Positions 63,886 through 64,000 of a DNA stretch of 64,000 nt are shown here, one piece after another (position 1 is the first letter of the stretch; every line of letters begins with the position of its first letter). A program made the position numbers and the translations under genes. The notes beneath the pieces were generated by a model, which was not told where the DNA came from, made no database searches, and saw only the letters and a program-made list of their open reading frames with translations. The stretch comes from Corynebacterium amycolatum (lineage in GTDB: Bacteria; Actinomycetota; Actinomycetes; Mycobacteriales; Mycobacteriaceae): contig NZ_CP069513.1 in NCBI RefSeq assembly GCF_016889425.1, forward strand, positions 1-64,000. The letters are read 5' to 3'.

Positions 63886-64000
63886 GTGTGTTCCCAAAAT
63901 CAGAATTGGTCCGCCCCTACTGTAAGTGTCGACGGTGCCGAATCCGGTCGACAGCCTTTTAGCGCCACGGTGCAGATTGCCGGCTCGAAGTCGATTACGA
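63886..64000 (+). CDS. aroA: 3-phosphoshikimate 1-carboxyvinyltransferase (EPSP synthase), 5' end
   Basis: Only the first 38 codons are inside the window. The frame from GTG 63886 gives WSAPTV, then FSATVQIAGSKSIT at residues about 25-38, the N-terminal PEP/shikimate-3-phosphate binding motif (GSKSxT) of EPSP synthase in the shikimate pathway. The -10 box seven bases upstream supports this start. The reading frame is open at the window edge. The family call rests on this short but characteristic segment and on the gene order sigH-SRAP-aroA known from M. tuberculosis. Confidence 0.85.
   Translation, partial: MCSQNQNWSAPTVSVDGAESGRQPFSATVQIAGSKSIT

Overview
The window is chromosomal DNA from a Corynebacterium-like actinomycete (Mycobacteriales). 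Supporting signs are a type I fatty acid synthase, a WhiB1-type regulator beside sigH and a ZAS-type anti-sigma factor, AdnAB and UvrD2 helicases, the 24-residue ribosomal protein bL37, and a gene order that matches blocks remembered from C. glutamicum and M. tuberculosis (for example rdgB-rph-MBL-murI-rhomboid, and serB-ctaD-nrdF). The species cannot be fixed from the sequence alone. Many genes have a TANNNT-type -10 box ending 6-8 nt before the start codon, which suggests frequent leaderless transcription.

Layout. 1-4.4 kb: the 5' end of fas, then a small accessory island. The island holds a three-gene operon of unknown function (a secreted protein and two tandem paralogues), a frameshifted HicB-like antitoxin and a decayed tyrosine integrase next to tRNA-Leu. 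4.6-16.9 kb: conserved housekeeping genes for nucleotide-pool cleaning and RNA processing (rdgB, rph), a cyclic-nucleotide phosphodiesterase-like MBL protein, murI, a rhomboid protease, a P1 peptidase, DUF2017, clpS, pncB, dinG and an acyl-CoA synthetase. 16.9-28.4 kb: a PTH2-domain protein, serB, ctaD and the class Ib ribonucleotide reductase set (nrdHIE and nrdF). An MFS transporter and the purine nucleoside phosphorylase deoD sit between nrdE and nrdF. Two NrdR-like boxes exactly 32 bp apart lie upstream of nrdH. 28.4-41.7 kb: a zinc-free L36 paralogue, a sugar porter, nadE, a TetR regulator, a PPOX-fold protein, tRNA-Ala, a DsbA-like and MauE/DoxX-like redox pair, pgm, two crcB fluoride channel genes, an alanine/sodium symporter, a PDZ-Lon-like protease and a DUF2342 protein.

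41.7-58.9 kb: a SprT/YgjP-like metallopeptidase, an orphan cyclodehydratase-like protein, the helicases UvrD2, AdnB and AdnA, a K+ channel with RCK domain, TIGR02569, DUF3152 and DUF3107 proteins, an RhlE-type DEAD-box helicase and a beta-propeller protein. 58.9-64 kb: a diacylglycerol-kinase-like lipid kinase, whcE/whiB1, bL37, a second tRNA-Ala, sigH-rshA, ybaK, a SRAP protein and the 5' end of aroA.

The most unusual items are the island operon, a dispersed hairpin repeat with a TGTCATAAAC core seen at 28.6 kb and 61.1 kb, and the decayed integrase whose catalytic Tyr position is Cys. No CRISPR array, rRNA operon, intact prophage or intact insertion sequence was seen.
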